Shown: piece by piece, positions 1-8,774 of the stretch | Layout of the letters: each line of letters starts with the position of its first letter | How positions within the stretch are numbered: the first letter of the stretch is position 1 | Assembly (NCBI RefSeq): GCF_004785645.1 | Contig: NZ_SRPE01000006.1 | Coordinates: forward strand, 124,001-188,000 | Length of the DNA: 64,000 bases | Direction: 5' to 3' | DNA from: Empedobacter tilapiae | GTDB taxonomy: Bacteria > Bacteroidota > Bacteroidia > Flavobacteriales > Weeksellaceae | The notes under the pieces: model-generated | Database searches by the model: none | What the model was told of the DNA's origin: nothing | The model's input: only the letters and a program-made list of their open reading frames with translations | Made by a program: the position numbers and the translations under genes

Positions 1-2517
1 ACCAATGAATATGATGTTACGAATGGGCGTGCTGGAGGTGGAACTATTAGTACAGTTACTAAGTCAGGAACTAATAAATTAGAAGGAAGTGCCTTTCTTT
101 ATGGACGTGCCGATTGGCTATCGAGTCCATACGACATTCGTGGAAACAAAAGAGACAACGAATTCTCTACATATCAATATGGATTTTCTTTAGGTGGACC
201 AATAAAGAAAGATAAAGCTCATTTCTTTGTTGCTTGGGATAGACAGGTAGATAAACGCCCTTTATTTATTGCGAATATTAATAACCCAAGTGATGAAGCT
301 CTGTATAACGTAACGCAATCAACACTAGATCAATTTTTATCTATTGCACGAGAAAAATATGGTGTATCTAATAATCCTCAATTTGGGTCATTTGATAAAA
401 ATAAAGATACAAATGCTGCATTTTTACGCATTGATTGGCAATTAAATGCTCGAAACTTATTGACATTACGTAACAATTTTGTTCATGAAAAAGATAAACT
501 TTCTGAAGGAGATAATACATCAATTAACATGTATGAATCTTATATTGATAGAAAAAAAACAGATAATAGTTTGATGTTATCGTTAAGAACTGATTTTAAT
601 AATGATATTACAAACGAATTAAAAGTTCAACACTTTGTTGAGCATCAGAATATTATTCCATCAAGTGAATTGCCTAGTCAATCTATTCCACGTGCAATTG
701 TGGAAAGTATAGGATCTCAAATAGGAGAAAAAACACAATATACGAATATACAATTAGGAGGTCAACGATTTTCACCTGAATGGTTCAAAGGGAATGTTAT
801 ACAATTGGTTGATAATGTATATATTAATAAAAATAATATTAAATATACTCTAGGAGGAGATTTTTCTTACTATCATATGAAAAATGTATATGGAAGTGAA
901 ATGAATGGTCGATTCTATTTTACAGGAATGGATAATTTCAAAAATATGACTCCATATCGTTATGCGCGAGAAATTCGACTAACAGATGATCCATCTACAA
1001 CGATTAATCAATTAACATCTGCTGTTTATGGACAATTAGAGACAGAAATTCTTCCTGGTTTAGATTTAATGGCTGGAATTCGTTTTGAGAATATGCAATA
1101 TCTGAATGCAGCGAATTACAATGAGGTTGCGGATAAAAAATTAGGAGTAAGAACAGATAATAAAATTAATACATGGCAACTTCAACCACGTTTCCAATTA
1201 ACATGGGATATTAGTCAGAATAGAAAAGATTTTGTGAAATTTGGAGGAGGTATTTTTGGCTCTTCATTAAATCCATACTCAATGATTAACAACATGTTGT
1301 TTGATGGAACAAAAGTAGCAGCAGTAGATATAGTAGGAGATTTAGTTCCTACTCCAGATTTTATTGATTATAGACAAAATCCAAATCATGCTCCAGGAAG
1401 AGATCTTTTCGATAATCCTGCGATAGAGAAACTAATCACGATTAATGCAAATAGTAAAGATGCTAAAGTGCCTACTGTTTACAAATTAAACGCATCTTAT
1501 AATCACTTTTTTAGTGATCGATTGAGAGTTGGAATTAGTGCTTATGCCAACTGGGCAAGAAATAATTATATGTATGTTGATCGAAATATGGTAGACGAAC
1601 CTTATTTCAGAATAAAAGAAGAAGCTAATCGAGGAGTTTATGTACCTGCGTCAACAATTAACCCTACAAATGGAGCTGCCAATTGGGTTAATGGACGTAA
1701 AACAAATGAATTAGGTCGTGTTTTAGAACTAATTAGTGATGGTAAAAAAGATCAATATGCAATTGTGTTAGATGGAACATATCGTTATTTTAAAGATGGG
1801 CAAATTTCTGTTTCATATACATGGAATGATTCAAAAGATAATACCTCTTATAATGGAAATGTAGCTAACACAGCAACTCTAAGTTTAATGGTTGCGGAAG
1901 ATCCAAGAAATTTAAGTAAAATGAATTATTCAGATACACATTTTCGTCACAAGTTAGTTGTTTATGGACAATCTCCAACTTTTTGGGGAATGACTGCAGG
2001 TATTCGTTTTAGTGGAATTGGGGGAACACGTTATTCATTGGCTGTTAATGGTAATATGAATGGAGATTTCGTAAATTCAAATGATTTGGCATATATCTAT
2101 GATCCTAACTCTATTTCAACTCCTGAATATTTAAGAAAAGGAATTCAAGCTATTCTAGATAATCCTGAAATTGAAAAACATACGAAAGATTATATTCGCA
2201 AAAGTTTTGGAAAAATTGCAGAGCGAAATGGTGGAATTAATGGTTTTTCAGGAACATTTGATTTAAGATTAGCTAAAAAGATAAAAATTGTAGATAAGCA
2301 TCGTTTTGAAGTTGCAGTAGATGTTTTTAATGTAGCTAATTTAATGAACAAAGAATGGGGAGTAGGACCTAGAATAGGAAAACAAAATATTTATTCTATT
2401 AAGAGTTTTGATACAGCAAATGAGCGTTTTGTTTACAATGTGAATACTAATACAGGTAAAACTAGTTATGTATTCAATCCTTATCAAATACAAATAGGAT
2501 TTAGATATAGTTTTTAA
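1..2517 (+). CDS. TonB-dependent receptor, Oar-like (5' end missing)
   Basis: The reading frame is open from base 1, so the start lies outside the window; about 838 residues are visible. The first residues include the plug-domain stretch NGRAGGGTISTVTKSGTN, followed by a long series of amphipathic beta-strands ending in an aromatic C-terminus (GFRYSF), as expected of an outer-membrane beta-barrel. The plug sequence is the type seen in Oar-like receptors, which carry an N-terminal carboxypeptidase-regulatory-like domain; that domain would lie upstream and is not visible. These receptors import large ligands with TonB energy; the ligand cannot be read from sequence. The gene sits 13 bases upstream of a secreted phosphodiesterase, so the pair probably forms a transcription unit, perhaps for scavenging phosphodiester substrates (inference). 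Confidence 0.93.
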   Translation, partial: TNEYDVTNGRAGGGTISTVTKSGTNKLEGSAFLYGRADWLSSPYDIRGNKRDNEFSTYQYGFSLGGPIKKDKAHFFVAWDRQVDKRPLFIANINNPSDEALYNVTQSTLDQFLSIAREKYGVSNNPQFGSFDKNKDTNAAFLRIDWQLNARNLLTLRNNFVHEKDKLSEGDNTSINMYESYIDRKKTDNSLMLSLRTDFNNDITNELKVQHFVEHQNIIPSSELPSQSIPRAIVESIGSQIGEKTQYTNIQLGGQRFSPEWFKGNVIQLVDNVYINKNNIKYTLGGDFSYYHMKNVYGSEMNGRFYFTGMDNFKNMTPYRYAREIRLTDDPSTTINQLTSAVYGQLETEILPGLDLMAGIRFENMQYLNAANYNEVADKKLGVRTDNKINTWQLQPRFQLTWDISQNRKDFVKFGGGIFGSSLNPYSMINNMLFDGTKVAAVDIVGDLVPTPDFIDYRQNPNHAPGRDLFDNPAIEKLITINANSKDAKVPTVYKLNASYNHFFSDRLRVGISAYANWARNNYMYVDRNMVDEPYFRIKEEANRGVYVPASTINPTNGAANWVNGRKTNELGRVLELISDGKKDQYAIVLDGTYRYFKDGQISVSYTWNDSKDNTSYNGNVANTATLSLMVAEDPRNLSKMNYSDTHFRHKLVVYGQSPTFWGMTAGIRFSGIGGTRYSLAVNGNMNGDFVNSNDLAYIYDPNSISTPEYLRKGIQAILDNPEIEKHTKDYIRKSFGKIAERNGGINGFSGTFDLRLAKKIKIVDKHRFEVAVDVFNVANLMNKEWGVGPRIGKQNIYSIKSFDTANERFVYNVNTNTGKTSYVFNPYQIQIGFRYSF

Positions 2518-2530
2518 TATTTCAATTCAC

Positions 2531-3388
2531 ATGAGAAAAATATATTTATGGTTTGCGTTATTAGCTACAGTTACTGTGGCTAATGCGCAATTAAATACAG
2601 TTGATATAAAAAGTTTTGAAGACTTGAAGTCTTATTTCAAACAAGACGAATCAAAACAAATCATTATCTCAGGACATAGAGGAGGTATGATGCCTGGTTA
2701 TCCAGAAAATAGCATCGAAGCTTTTGAAAAAACATTGTCTATTATACCTTCTTTTTTTGAGATTGATCCACAATTGACTAAAGATTCGGTTTTAATTCTT
2801 ATGCACGATGATACATTCAATCGTACAACAAATTTTCAAGGAAAGGTAAAAGATTACACATATACTCAAATAAAGAATGCAAGATTAAAAGACCGAGAAG
2901 GAAATTTAACAAATTTTAAAATTCCAACACTTAAAGAAGCTTTAGATTGGAGTCAAGGAAAAACTATTTTTCAGTTAGATAATAAAGGTGTTCCGTATGC
3001 AACTTATGTTAAATTTTTAAAAGAAAATCCTTATCCAAATGTGGTTTTGGGATTGAGAAAAGATGAAGAAGTTGCTTATTATGCCAAACATTTAGATCAT
3101 GTATTATTTATGAAGCCTTTTCATACAATGAATGATGTCAAGAGTTTTGAAAAGTTGAATGTTCCATTCAATAGAATGATTGCTTGGATTGGAGGAGAAG
3201 TTAAGCAGGAGCAAAAGGAAATGATTACTTATCTTAGAAGTAAAGGTGTTATGATAATGATTGCCATTGCACCAACAACAGATAAGTTGAAAACAGATTT
3301 GGAGCGAGCAAGAGGATATATTCAGCATCTCATTACTCGTCCTGATATTATAGAAACAGATTATCCTTCTCAATTCATTAATAGATAG
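2531..3388 (+). CDS. Secreted glycerophosphodiester phosphodiesterase
   Basis: This 285-residue protein starts with a signal peptide (residues 1-19, ending ANAQ), so it should be periplasmic or surface-exposed. The GDPD TIM-barrel signature is clear: HRGG at residues 49-52, PEN at 58-60, EID at 77-79 and the metal-binding HDD at 92-94 followed by FNRTT. GDPD enzymes hydrolyse glycerophosphodiesters to glycerol-3-phosphate and an alcohol. The C-terminal half keeps a readable barrel (FQLDNKG, near 150; ETDYPSQF at the end). It follows the TonB receptor by 13 bases and is followed by a hairpin terminator. Close relatives include secreted lipid- or teichoate-degrading enzymes, so the exact substrate is open. 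Confidence 0.9.
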   Translation: MRKIYLWFALLATVTVANAQLNTVDIKSFEDLKSYFKQDESKQIIISGHRGGMMPGYPENSIEAFEKTLSIIPSFFEIDPQLTKDSVLILMHDDTFNRTTNFQGKVKDYTYTQIKNARLKDREGNLTNFKIPTLKEALDWSQGKTIFQLDNKGVPYATYVKFLKENPYPNVVLGLRKDEEVAYYAKHLDHVLFMKPFHTMNDVKSFEKLNVPFNRMIAWIGGEVKQEQKEMITYLRSKGVMIMIAIAPTTDKLKTDLERARGYIQHLITRPDIIETDYPSQFINR

Positions 3389-3453
3389 TTGAAAAAACAA
3401 AATAAAATCAACATAATTTATCTATTCCTATCTTTTTCATACTTAAAAACATT

Positions 3454-3490
3454 AAATGGGTCTAGTTTTTATTAAAATTAGACTCATTTT
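3454..3490 (+). terminator. Hairpin terminator after GDPD gene
   Basis: The sequence AATGGGTCTAG pairs, with wobbles, with the later TTAGACTCATT across an AT-rich loop and is followed by a T-rich tail. It lies about 65 bases after the phosphodiesterase stop codon. Confidence 0.6.
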
Positions 3491-3831
3491 GTTAGTACTA
3501 TTTGTTTTATTTTAGAACTTAATGTAGAAAAATGTAATAGTATTACTTTTATTGAATAAATATAATTAAATGAAAATTAAATATTTATAATTTTCACCAC
3601 TGGCTTTAAATAATAAATATTTATATAACCACCAACATTAGACATGTTTTTTTTAGAACTTTTAATGTGTTTATAATTGATTGAAAAAAAGCTAAACATT
3701 TGATAATCTTTATTATATGGAATATATTTGTTCAGCCATTTAGTTGTAAAGACTAATAATATTATATATAGAGGTTAATCTTACTTCTATAAAACCTAAT
3801 CAATCAACCTAACCTTCTTTAATCTAAACCA

Positions 3832-3865
3832 ATGTATTAAGCTTATTAAAATAAGCTTAATACAT
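3832..3865. terminator. 16-bp perfect inverted repeat downstream of the Xre gene
   Basis: ATGTATTAAGCTTATT (3832-3847) is followed after two bases by its exact reverse complement (3850-3865). It sits 6 bases beyond the stop codon of the leftward regulator gene. A terminator is the simplest reading, though there is no strong T-run on the minus strand, so a protein-binding dyad is also possible. Confidence 0.5.
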
Positions 3866-3871
3866 ATTTTC

Positions 3872-4222
3872 TTAATGTTGTGTATTGTTTAAAACAATTT
3901 CTCTAAGAAAATCCATCTCTTTTTCAATTCTTAAAATACGATCTTCGTATAATGATATAAAAACAGCAAGATCAGAAGAGCTAGTGTGCTTAAAATCATG
4001 ATGGTTGATTTTACTGTTTTTATCGTAATTTATTAAATCTCCAATTTCGATTTCAAGAATTTTAGATATAATTTTTAATTTTTCCCAATCTAATTTGGTT
4101 TCACAATTTTCAATTTTACTGTAGGCGCGTTGAGATAAGTTCATTTCTTGAGCCATATATTCTTGTGAGTAACCTTTAGATTCTCTTATTTTTCGAATAC
4201 TTTTTGTTAATATGTCGCTCAT
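3872..4222 (-). CDS. Xre-family helix-turn-helix regulator
   Basis: This 116-residue protein has a Cro/CI-type helix-turn-helix over residues 7-62: IRESKGYSQEYMAQEMNLSQ with AYSKIENCETK as the recognition region. The C-terminal 45 residues (ISLYEDRILRIEKEMDFLREIV) look like a short coiled coil suited to dimerisation. The gene is divergent from the three secreted-protein genes starting at 4598, and the shared 375-base spacer contains TTAGAACTT half-sites in both orientations, including a perfect dyad at 4476-4490, which are candidates for its binding sites. Control of the adjacent secreted-protein operon is inferred from position only. Confidence 0.85.
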   Translation of the reverse strand: MSDILTKSIRKIRESKGYSQEYMAQEMNLSQRAYSKIENCETKLDWEKLKIISKILEIEIGDLINYDKNSKINHHDFKHTSSSDLAVFISLYEDRILRIEKEMDFLREIVLNNTQH

Positions 4223-4597
4223 GTTTAATTATTTATGTTAAATATAATTTTTTTCTTAAAATAATTTGCTAACAACCTTAAAATAAAATTGAAGGATATA
4301 AGGAATGTTATTTTAGTGTAGACTCACGATGTTTATAATATAACATAAATCACAGTCAATTCTAATGCCATAAATCATAGCTTTTATAATGCAGAACTAG
4401 AAGTTCTAATTAAAGATATATAAGAACTATTTAGGTGATAAAAATATAAAAAATAACAGATTAAGTTTTAACAAGGTTCTAAATTAGAACTTTCATGGTG
4501 AATTTAATTGATTTAAATACAGTGTATTATGTGTTTTTTGAAAGTTATTTAGAAGAGAAATTCTTAATTTTATAAGAATTACAAACTACTCCAAAAG
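4223..4597. promoter_or_regulatory. Divergent control region, Xre gene / secreted-protein operon
   Basis: The region contains AGAACTAGAAGTTCTAA (4393-4409) and the perfect 7-1-7 dyad GTTCTAAATTAGAAC (4476-4490). The half-site TTAGAACTT is also found twice on the far side of the regulator (3512, 3653). An element beginning AATACAGTGTA at 4517 resembles one in the tail-locus leader at 48800. No perfect TAnnTTTG box was found here, so transcription probably needs an activator or an atypical promoter (inference). Confidence 0.5.
4476..4490. promoter_or_regulatory. Palindromic operator candidate GTTCTAAATTAGAAC
   Basis: This is a perfect 15-bp dyad (seven bases, one central base, seven bases), 108 bases before the first secreted-protein gene. 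Its half-site occurs four times around the Xre gene. It is the best candidate operator for that regulator, by position and symmetry alone. Confidence 0.45.
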
Positions 4598-5590
4598 ATG
4601 AAGATTTTTATATTTTTAATAGGGATAATTACTGTTCCTAATATTACGTGCGCTCAAGTTGGAATTGGCACATCTACTCCACAAGGAATTCTACATGTTG
4701 ATCCTAAAGAAAATTCTGACGGGACTCTTCTTACAACAAATGATGATGTTATAATTTCTACAGACGGTAAAATAGGAATTGGAACTACAAATCCTACTGA
4801 AAAATTACATGTTGAAGGTAAATCATTTACTACAGGAAATAGTAAGGTTGGGAATCAATTAAATGTTAAAGGTAAAACATTGATTAAAGGTAAAATGGCC
4901 ATTGGTGGTACACATATGCCTACTTCAACAGTACATGTTGCAACAACTGCTAACGAAAATACTATAAGAATAGAAGATACTACTTTTAGTAGTGGTAAAT
5001 ATTTAACTTCCGATAAAGATGGAAATGCTTTTTGGGAAGGTATTGCTCCAGCTACTGAAGTTGTGGGATATGATGTTCCTCTATATAGTTCAGCTAAAAG
5101 AATTAGTACAAATGCACCTAGTCATTGGACGAGTTCAGATTTAGTTTATGTTAATATAACAGATGAGCCACTTAATCTTACAGAAGGGATTTGGCTTATT
5201 ATAGCACGTTATGGTGTACGAATGAATAATTCAACGAATCATAAGAACTATAAACTAGAAGATATGATTTGGACAAAATTAGAACAGAGTTTTAATGGAG
5301 GTGCTACATGGACAGAAGTTATTACAGAAGGAATGATTGGTGAAATTGGAGATAAAGGAACAGGAACAACTGCTAGTAATAGAATGCATAGTGCAATTCC
5401 ACAAGTAACACATATTTTAAATGTAGAAAATACAGCACAAATAAGAGTACAAGCAGGAGTTATTTGCGGTAATAATAGTTATTATATACAAACAGTTCCT
5501 GAAAATGATACAAATACTTATATGTCAGGGTTTAAACCTGTTTTTGTTGCAGTTAGATTAAACAATAAATCTTTAGGTAATGATTTATAA
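4598..5590 (+). CDS. Secreted VGIGT-motif protein, paralogue 1
   Basis: The 330-residue product has a signal peptide (residues 1-19, ending TCAQ), immediately followed by VGIGTSTPQGILHVDP. A second copy, IGIGTTNPTEKLHVEG, lies near residue 58 and a degenerate third near 100. Such GIGT..P...LHV units are common in Bacteroidota secreted proteins and in beta-structured fibre proteins of phages. The C-terminal half after about residue 155 contains a predicted beta-sandwich-like region with LTEGIWLIIARYGV, shared with the next two genes. It is the first of three tandem paralogues, and the next gene starts 13 bases after its stop. The function is unknown; an extracellular structural or adhesive role is a guess. 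Confidence 0.8.
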   Translation: MKIFIFLIGIITVPNITCAQVGIGTSTPQGILHVDPKENSDGTLLTTNDDVIISTDGKIGIGTTNPTEKLHVEGKSFTTGNSKVGNQLNVKGKTLIKGKMAIGGTHMPTSTVHVATTANENTIRIEDTTFSSGKYLTSDKDGNAFWEGIAPATEVVGYDVPLYSSAKRISTNAPSHWTSSDLVYVNITDEPLNLTEGIWLIIARYGVRMNNSTNHKNYKLEDMIWTKLEQSFNGGATWTEVITEGMIGEIGDKGTGTTASNRMHSAIPQVTHILNVENTAQIRVQAGVICGNNSYYIQTVPENDTNTYMSGFKPVFVAVRLNNKSLGNDL

Positions 5591-5603
5591 TATTTATGAA
5601 AGT

Positions 5604-6485
5604 ATGAGAAAAAATATACTTATAATAATCTTATTAATAACAGTTTGTGTTAATGGACAAGTCGGTATTGGTACAGAAAATCCCCAAGGTTATTTACATA
5701 TAGACGCTAAGCAGAATACAAATGGGACATCAAATATTAGCGACGATTTTATAATTAATTCGACAACAGGTAATGTTGGTTTAGGAATTAAACCTTCAAC
5801 AACAGATAAGTTATTAATAAACGGAAGCAGTAATATTACAGGAGATGCTAATAAAAATGAAACTGAAATTATAGAACAAAATGCTGTTACCAAGAAATTA
5901 GGAATTAACGATGTTGTGAATCCAACACATCGTATACATATAAAAACGAATAAAGAAAAGCTTTTTCGTTTGTCAGATGGTTCGGAAAAAACAGGATCTC
6001 TGTTAACTACTGATACAAACGGAAATGTATATTGGGAACCTATGAAACCGTTAGCATCTATTATTGAAGGAAGTTTAGCTTCTGGTCGTGTAGTTCCTTC
6101 AGGAGATGATGGAATTAGTAGTACTAATATAACGGATAAAAATTTGATACTTACTCCTGGAAAATGGATGGTGTTTGCGAGAGCAGTAACAGTAGGTAAT
6201 TTAGAAGGTTTTTCTATGTATATTGAATTAAGAGAAGATGATGGATCAGTTCAAGGAAAAAAAATAACGAGAAGAGGGGCTTATGCTGAAAAAAACACTC
6301 CCTATACCTCGGTAATTCCTTTGACTTTTATAATAGATGTTAAAGCAGATACTCCGACAAAAATATATAAAATACATCTTGCATCTTCTAGATCAGGAAC
6401 AACTACTAATGCAAATGCATTTGCAGGAAAAATGTATTTTTATGCATTAAGAATAGACAGAGATAATACTACTAAAATACCTTAA
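5604..6485 (+). CDS. Secreted VGIGT-motif protein, paralogue 2
   Basis: I take the ATG at 5604 as the start because it places the signal peptide (MRKNILIIILLITVCVNGQ) at the N-terminus; the frame extends 8 codons further upstream. The mature protein (293 residues in total) opens with VGIGTENPQGYLHIDA, like its neighbours, and the C-terminal half contains LTPGKWMVFARAVTV, matching the equivalent block in paralogues 1 and 3. The central part differs strongly, so the copies share an N-terminal module and a C-terminal fold but have diverged between them. No catalytic motif is visible. Confidence 0.78.
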   Translation: MRKNILIIILLITVCVNGQVGIGTENPQGYLHIDAKQNTNGTSNISDDFIINSTTGNVGLGIKPSTTDKLLINGSSNITGDANKNETEIIEQNAVTKKLGINDVVNPTHRIHIKTNKEKLFRLSDGSEKTGSLLTTDTNGNVYWEPMKPLASIIEGSLASGRVVPSGDDGISSTNITDKNLILTPGKWMVFARAVTVGNLEGFSMYIELREDDGSVQGKKITRRGAYAEKNTPYTSVIPLTFIIDVKADTPTKIYKIHLASSRSGTTTNANAFAGKMYFYALRIDRDNTTKIP

Positions 6486-6498
6486 AAGAAAGAGAATA

Positions 6499-7356
6499 AT
6501 GAAAAAAGTAATGATATTATTTGGTATGTTTTATTCTATAAATGTATTTTCTCAAATTGGAATAAATATTAAAAAACCTCAAGCTCCTTTACATGTTGAT
6601 GTTAAGGGAGATACAAATGGATTAGCAAATACAATAGATGATGTGGTTATAGATGCTAACGGTAATTTTGGAATAGGAACAATTATCCCTACAAACCGAT
6701 TAGAAGTACACGGGAATTCTGTTGTAACAAGTGATGATCTTGTAAATGGTAATTTGGATGCAAAAACAATTTCGGCTCAAGGAGGAATTAGAATCGGAAA
6801 AGACAATGTAACCAATGTACAAAGTAGTTTAGAAATTTATGGTAATGGGTTTGGAACAGGATTAAGGCTAGAAAACGAACCACAAATAAATGATACTAAT
6901 TTAAGATATGTACCAGTAATGACTCAGAAAAGTAATGATGGTGTCTTAGCTTGGGAAAATTTACCAATGGTAACTACCACAATAGAAGGAATGGTTAATA
7001 AAGCAATAATCAAAGAAAATTGGACAGATGTAACACCTACTATTACTTTAGATGAGCCTGGTTATTGGATTATATTTATTTCGTTCACAGTGCATACAGG
7101 GTATGTTGGACCAAGTAATGAAAATAGATCAAATATTTTTTTACAGTTAGTAAATGCTACAACAGGAATTGAAATAACACGAGGGGCTTCTCCTACAGAG
7201 AGTATGGGTCTAAGAGTTGGTTCACCACAATTTATGCATGTTTTAAAAGTTGATAATCCAATAACTGTTAAAGCTAGAGCAAAATGTAATTTTAATATAA
7301 ATATTGAGGATGGTCAATGGGGAGATCCCAAATTTTATGCAATTAAAATTAATTAA
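6499..7356 (+). CDS. Secreted VGIGT-motif protein, paralogue 3
   Basis: The 285-residue product has a signal peptide (MKKVMILFGMFYSINVFSQ), then IGINIKKPQAPLHVD, a weaker copy of the VGIGT motif, and a better copy (FGIGTIIPTNRLEVHG) around residue 58. The C-terminal block GYWIIFISFTV corresponds to GKWMVFARAVT and GIWLIIARYGV of the upstream paralogues. It follows paralogue 2 by 13 bases and ends in a good hairpin terminator, so the three genes form one operon. The function is unknown. Confidence 0.78.
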   Translation: MKKVMILFGMFYSINVFSQIGINIKKPQAPLHVDVKGDTNGLANTIDDVVIDANGNFGIGTIIPTNRLEVHGNSVVTSDDLVNGNLDAKTISAQGGIRIGKDNVTNVQSSLEIYGNGFGTGLRLENEPQINDTNLRYVPVMTQKSNDGVLAWENLPMVTTTIEGMVNKAIIKENWTDVTPTITLDEPGYWIIFISFTVHTGYVGPSNENRSNIFLQLVNATTGIEITRGASPTESMGLRVGSPQFMHVLKVDNPITVKARAKCNFNINIEDGQWGDPKFYAIKIN

Positions 7357-7379
7357 AAATTGTCTGGCTATACTTATAA

Positions 7380-7408
7380 AAATCTCTTTAAAATTGAAGA
7401 GATTTTTT
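7380..7408 (+). terminator. Terminator of the secreted-protein operon
   Basis: AAATCTCTT pairs with AAGAGATTT across an 8-base loop and is followed by a T-run, 23 bases after the paralogue 3 stop codon. Confidence 0.85.
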
Positions 7409-7475
7409 ATTTTCACAAATTATCTTTTTCTATATAATAAAAGGAAAACCTAATTATATTTAACTCTTTTTATCC

Positions 7476-7483
7476 TAAATTTG
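7476..7483 (+). promoter_or_regulatory. -7 element TAAATTTG for the aminotransferase gene
   Basis: This is a perfect match to the Bacteroidota -7 consensus TAnnTTTG, 21 bases before the chosen ATG. The -33 element is not clear. The position supports the ATG at 7505, since an upstream TTG start at 7481 would lie inside the promoter. Confidence 0.65.
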
Positions 7484-7504
7484 TACAACAAAAACAACTA
7501 TAAA

Positions 7505-8641
7505 ATGGCAGATAAAATATGGTTATCATCTCCACATATGGGAGGTAATGAGTTAAAATATATACACGAAGCATTTGATGCTAATTGGGTAGCACCATTA
7601 GGACCAAATGTAAATGGTTTTGAAACAGATTTAGAAAAATATTTAAATACTGATGTTAAAGTTGCTGCTCTTTCAGCAGGAACAGCTGCACTTCATCTAG
7701 CTTTAATTGAATGTGGGGTTTCGCATGGAGACGAAGTTATTTGTCAATCAATGACGTTTTCTGCAACAGCAAATCCAATTGCTTATCAAGGAGCATTACC
7801 AGTTTTTGTAGATTCTGAAAAAGATACTTGGAATATTTGTCCAATAGCTTTGGAAGAAGCAATTAAAGATCGTATTGCAAAAGGAAAAACACCAAAAGCT
7901 ATTTTGGCAGTTCATTTATATGGAATGCCTTACAAGGTAGAAGAGGTTACAGCTGTTGCTGAAAAATATAATATTCCAGTTATCGAAGATGCTGCGGAAG
8001 CATTAGGATCTACATTTAAAGGAAAGAAATGTGGAACATTTGGTCGTTTTGGAGCATTATCATTTAATGGAAATAAAATTATTACAACTTCTGGAGGAGG
8101 AGCTTTAGTTTGCCATACACAAGAAGATAAAGATAAAGCTGTCTTTTTAGCAACACAAGCTCGAGATAACGCACCACATTATCAACATTCTCATATTGGA
8201 TATAATTATCGTATGAGTAATATAACTGCTGGTATTGGTCGTGGACAAATGGAAGTTTTATCAAATAGAGTAGAAGCTCGTCGTGCAATGAACAAGTTCT
8301 ATCAAGATCTATTTGCTAATATAGACGGAGTAACAGTATTCAAAGAACCTACAGCTGATTATTTTTCAAACCATTGGTTGTCTGCAATTTTAATTGATCC
8401 AAAAGTAGCAGGAAAAACACGCGAAGATTTACGTTTAGCATTCTTAGAAGATGATATAGAATCTCGTCCATTATGGAAACCTATGCATTTACAGCCTATT
8501 TTTGCTGATTCGCCTTATTATGGAGGAAAAGTAGCTGAAGATTTATTTGAAAATGGATTGTGCTTACCTTCTGGTTCTAATTTAACTGATGTAGAACGAA
8601 AAAGAATCGCTGATAAAGTGAATCAAGTTTTTGGAAAATAA
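7505..8641 (+). CDS. DegT/DnrJ/EryC1-type PLP aminotransferase
   Basis: The 378-residue protein is a full-length sugar aminotransferase of the DegT family (type I fold). It shows the PLP-phosphate region LSAGTAALHLAL (57-68), the cofactor-contacting EDAAEALG (161-168) and the Schiff-base lysine in FNGNKIITTSGGG (Lys191). These enzymes transaminate nucleotide-linked 4-keto sugars to amino sugars used in surface glycans or protein glycosylation. The frame also runs upstream from a TTG at 7481, but that codon overlaps the -7 element, so I use the ATG at 7505. It is monocistronic, with its own promoter and terminator, and has no glycan genes next to it. The precise sugar is undetermined. Confidence 0.9.
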   Translation: MADKIWLSSPHMGGNELKYIHEAFDANWVAPLGPNVNGFETDLEKYLNTDVKVAALSAGTAALHLALIECGVSHGDEVICQSMTFSATANPIAYQGALPVFVDSEKDTWNICPIALEEAIKDRIAKGKTPKAILAVHLYGMPYKVEEVTAVAEKYNIPVIEDAAEALGSTFKGKKCGTFGRFGALSFNGNKIITTSGGGALVCHTQEDKDKAVFLATQARDNAPHYQHSHIGYNYRMSNITAGIGRGQMEVLSNRVEARRAMNKFYQDLFANIDGVTVFKEPTADYFSNHWLSAILIDPKVAGKTREDLRLAFLEDDIESRPLWKPMHLQPIFADSPYYGGKVAEDLFENGLCLPSGSNLTDVERKRIADKVNQVFGK

Positions 8642-8659
8642 ATTTCTTATATATAGATT

Positions 8660-8692
8660 AAAATCCTTTCAAATAATTGAAAGGATTTTTTT
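8660..8692 (+). terminator. Terminator after the aminotransferase gene
   Basis: AAATCCTTTCAA pairs perfectly with TTGAAAGGATTT across a 4-base loop, followed by T residues. Confidence 0.9.
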
Positions 8693-8774
8693 ATAATAAT
8701 TGTAATATCAAGTATTAATTGATAATGAAAGAATTTGTATAATCTTTACATAAAATAAAAAACTATATAACAGT

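Larger units (their letters stand above)
3389..3871. other. AT-rich intergenic region
   Basis: This 483-base gap holds a terminator for the upstream operon, two copies of TTAGAACTT (3512-3520 and 3653-3661) that recur on the other side of the regulator gene, and a perfect inverted repeat at 3832-3865. I see no convincing coding sequence or RNA gene. Confidence 0.6.

Noticed and set aside
3832-3865. Perfect 16-bp dyad as a recombination or attachment site
   Set aside because: No integrase or second copy is present, and a position just past a stop codon fits a terminator or regulatory dyad better.
8082-8288. Antisense open frame within the aminotransferase gene
   Set aside because: It is a Leu/Tyr-rich shadow of a conserved coding region, with no start signals or neighbours. 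The same reasoning removes the other antisense frames in der, mfd, nuo and ilv genes.
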